Assembly (NCBI RefSeq): GCF_003665435.1
Contig: NZ_CP023407.1
Span: 3,410,001 to 3,474,000 of the forward strand
Reading direction: 5' to 3'
DNA length: 64,000 bases
Source of the DNA: Streptomyces fungicidicus
Lineage (GTDB): Bacteria; Actinomycetota; Actinomycetes; Streptomycetales; Streptomycetaceae
Shown: positions 62,174 through 64,000 of the stretch, piece by piece
How the letters are laid out: every line of letters begins with the position of its first letter
How positions within the stretch are numbered: position 1 is the first letter of the stretch
The notes under the pieces: generated by a model
The model's input: the letters and a program-made list of their open reading frames with translations, nothing else
Told to the model about the DNA's origin: nothing
Databases searched by the model: none
Translations under genes and position numbers: made by a program

Positions 62174-63130
62174 GTGACCAATGAGGTGAAGGAAATTTTC
62201 GGGGGCGGACGCGGGACCGGCGGTCCCGGCGGAGGCACGTCAGCGCTGCCCGCTCCCGCCGCGCTCGCGGCCAAGGTCCGCACGCTGGCCCCGTCGATGA
62301 CCCGTTCCATGCAGCGCGTCGCCGAGGCCGTCGCCGACGACCCGGCCGGCTGCGCGGCCCTCACGGTCACCGGACTCGCCGAGCTCACCGGCACCAGCGA
62401 GGCCACCGTGGTCCGCACCGCCCGCCTGCTGGGCTACCCCGGATACCGGGATCTGCGGCTGGCGCTCGCCGGTCTCGCCGCCCAGCAGCAGTCCGGCCGC
62501 GCGCCCGCCATCACCACCGACATCGCGGTGGACGACCCGATAGCCGAAGTCGTGGCCAAACTCGCCTACGACGAGCAGCAGACCCTCGCCGACACCGCGG
62601 CCGGGCTGGACACCGTCCAGCTCGCCGCCGCCGTGGCCGCCCTGGCCGGCGCCCGCCGCACCGATGTGTACGGCGTCGGCGCGTCGGGTCTTGTCGCCCA
62701 GGACCTCACCCAGAAACTGCTGCGGATAGGCCTGCTGGCGCAGGCCCACAGCGACCCGCACCTCGCCGTCACCAACGCGGTGCAGCTGCGCGCGGGGGAC
62801 GTGGCGATCGCCGTCACGCACTCCGGATCGACCGGCGACGTCATCGAACCGCTCCGGGTGGCGTTCGAGCGCGGGGCGACGACGGTGGCGGTCACCGGCC
62901 GCCCGGACAGCCCCGTCACCCAGTACGCCGATCACATCCTGACCACCTCCACGGCCCGCGAGAGCGAGCTGCGGCCGGCCGCGATGTCCTCCCGGACCGG
63001 GCAGCTGCTGGTGGTGGACTGCCTGTTCGTGGGAGTGGCGCAGCGGACGTACGAGTCGGCGGCGCCGGCCCTGGCCGCGTCGTACGAGGCGCTGGCACAC
63101 CGGCACCGGGCGGTGCGCAGAGCGCCGTAG
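62174..63130 (+). CDS. murR: RpiR-family regulator (MurR-like) of murQ
   Basis: This 318-residue RpiR regulator has an N-terminal HTH (about 38-115: LAPSMTRSMQRVAEAVADD; LTVTGLAELTGTSEATVVR; GYPGYRDLRLAL) and a C-terminal SIS domain (about 140-280: VYGVGASGLVAQDLTQKLLR; VAIAVTHSGSTGDVIEPLR) expected to bind a sugar phosphate such as N-acetylmuramic acid 6-phosphate. It precedes murQ on the same strand. The GTG at 62174 has no ribosome-binding site; codons 5-9 (V-K-E-I-F) coincide with an operator-like sequence. Autoregulation is likely. Confidence 0.9.
   Translation: MTNEVKEIFGGGRGTGGPGGGTSALPAPAALAAKVRTLAPSMTRSMQRVAEAVADDPAGCAALTVTGLAELTGTSEATVVRTARLLGYPGYRDLRLALAGLAAQQQSGRAPAITTDIAVDDPIAEVVAKLAYDEQQTLADTAAGLDTVQLAAAVAALAGARRTDVYGVGASGLVAQDLTQKLLRIGLLAQAHSDPHLAVTNAVQLRAGDVAIAVTHSGSTGDVIEPLRVAFERGATTVAVTGRPDSPVTQYADHILTTSTARESELRPAAMSSRTGQLLVVDCLFVGVAQRTYESAAPALAASYEALAHRHRAVRRAP
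62187..62201 (+). promoter_or_regulatory. Candidate RpiR/MurR operator, site 2, inside the coding sequence
   Basis: TGAAGGAAATTTTCG on the plus strand is the inverse partner of site 1, 17 bp away, in an AT-rich patch unlike its surroundings. It encodes part of the N-terminus of the regulator. Confidence 0.7.
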
Positions 63131-63262
63131 GGCGCGCCGTGGTGAGCGACCGCGGGTGCTCCATGGCCGGCCCCGCCCACGCGGCGGCGGCCGGCGGCAA
63201 CCGGACGCCGTCGCGCGTCCCCGAGCGTCCTTCCCGACCCCCCAGACTGGAAGAACCCCGTT

Positions 63263-64000
63263 ATGACCTCCACCTCCCCCGACCGTGAGCTGCGCTCCCA
63301 GCTGGAGTCCCTGACCACCGAGGCGTACCGGCCGGAGCTGGCGGACGTCGACCGGCTGCCGACCCTCGAGATCGCACGGCTGATGAACGGCGAGGACGGC
63401 TCGGTGGCCGCGGCCGTGGCCGAGCAGCTGCCCCGGATCGCCGCCGCGGTCGACGCCGTCGCCGCCCGGATGGCCCGGGGCGGCCGGCTGATCTACGCGG
63501 GCGCCGGCACCGCCGGCCGGCTGGGCGTGCTGGACGCCTCCGAGTGCCCGCCGACCTTCAACACGGACCCGGAGCAGGTCGTCGGCCTGATCGCGGGCGG
63601 CCCCGCCGCCCTGGTCACCTCGGTGGAGGGCGCCGAGGACTCCCGCGAGCTGGCCGAGTCCGACCTGGCCGCGCTGACGCCGACCGCCGACGACACCGTG
63701 GTCGGCGTCTCCGCCTCCGGCCGCACCCCCTACGCGATCGGCGCCGTCGAGTACGCCCGGGCGCGGGGCGCCCTCACCGTGGGCCTGGCCTGCAACCGGG
63801 GCAGCGCCCTGGCGGCGGCGGCCGAGCACGGCATCGAGGTCGTCGCGGGCCCCGAGTTCCTCACCGGCTCCACCCGCCTCAAGGCGGGCACGGCGCAGAA
63901 GCTCGTCCTCAACATGCTGTCGACGATCACGATGATCCGGCTGGGCAAGACGTACGGGAACCTGATGGTCGACGTCCGCGCCTCCAACGAGAAGCTGCGC
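63263..64000 (+). CDS. murQ: N-acetylmuramic acid 6-phosphate etherase (3' end outside window)
   Basis: The first 246 residues of MurQ are present. It cleaves the lactyl ether of MurNAc-6-phosphate to GlcNAc-6-phosphate and D-lactate in cell-wall recycling. Family landmarks are [37 protein letters not shown], quoted to the conserved [17 protein letters not shown], and [19 protein letters not shown] [17 protein letters not shown]. The catalytic glutamate is in ASECPPT. GGAAG lies upstream of the ATG. The gene follows its probable regulator by 132 bp and is cut by the window end. Confidence 0.96.
   Translation, partial: MTSTSPDRELRSQLESLTTEAYRPELADVDRLPTLEIARLMNGEDGSVAAAVAEQLPRIAAAVDAVAARMARGGRLIYAGAGTAGRLGVLDASECPPTFNTDPEQVVGLIAGGPAALVTSVEGAEDSRELAESDLAALTPTADDTVVGVSASGRTPYAIGAVEYARARGALTVGLACNRGSALAAAAEHGIEVVAGPEFLTGSTRLKAGTAQKLVLNMLSTITMIRLGKTYGNLMVDVRASNEKLR

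Overview
The window is GC-rich (roughly 70 percent or more), with codons ending mostly in G or C, many GTG and TTG starts, and gene families typical of Streptomyces: a conservon, a WhiJ-type regulator with a DUF397 partner, futalosine-pathway menaquinone genes, HelD and an actinobacterial XPB helicase. It reads as the chromosomal core of a Streptomyces or close relative. The order serC, mqnB-mqnD, XPB, helD, cutC, rpiR, murQ recalls the SCO43xx part of the S. coelicolor chromosome; that is from memory, not a search. I found no rRNA, tRNA, CRISPR array or intact insertion sequence.

Left part (1-12.3 kb): a DinB-type protein, a HigBA-like pair whose toxin looks N-terminally eroded, a DMT exporter, a NUDIX hydrolase, a large FAD/Fe-S dehydrogenase, and a complete conservon (histidine kinase, roadblock, DUF742, GTPase, two P450s). 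The first conservon P450 lacks the ExxR motif, as in CYP157. From 12.3 to 25.4 kb come serC, a TetR-controlled ABC exporter with a long palindromic operator, a membrane-anchored beta-propeller, an SGNH hydrolase, two Uma2 paralogues with matching promoters, an aldo/keto reductase, thpR with a 29-codon membrane ORF behind it, a MarR-MFS operon, a lone ribbon-helix-helix protein, an NCS2 purine permease and DUF2530.

Middle (25.4-42 kb): a CtpE-like P-type ATPase, a secreted protein of unknown function, an NhaA-thioredoxin fusion, a 1,040-residue sacsin/Hsp90-like ATPase facing an ArsB/SLC13 permease, an alpha/beta hydrolase, an M23 peptidase with a hairpin-rich leader, then a small regulatory island (DUF397, DUF5753 HTH, anti-sigma-type ATPase, winged-helix/zinc-ribbon protein, DUF6247-like) ending at DUF3027.

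Right part (42-64 kb): an MFS protein, a DUF2771 lipoprotein, mqnB-mqnD, a cold-shock-domain protein, a HAD phosphatase, a HAAS-type membrane protein and a helicase-C/WYL protein bracketed by two copies of a 134-135 bp structured repeat, the XPB helicase, HelD, cutC with a DasR-like site, an S8 protease with P domain, an HD hydrolase, a DinB-GNAT fusion, DUF4031, and finally a MurR/RpiR regulator with murQ, which runs off the end. Two matching operator candidates flank the regulator's start codon, one of them inside its coding sequence.

Many genes carry a TAxxxT-type -10 box 6-7 nt before the start codon, so leaderless transcription is probably common here. Functional calls come from sequence motifs and family knowledge; no database search was run.
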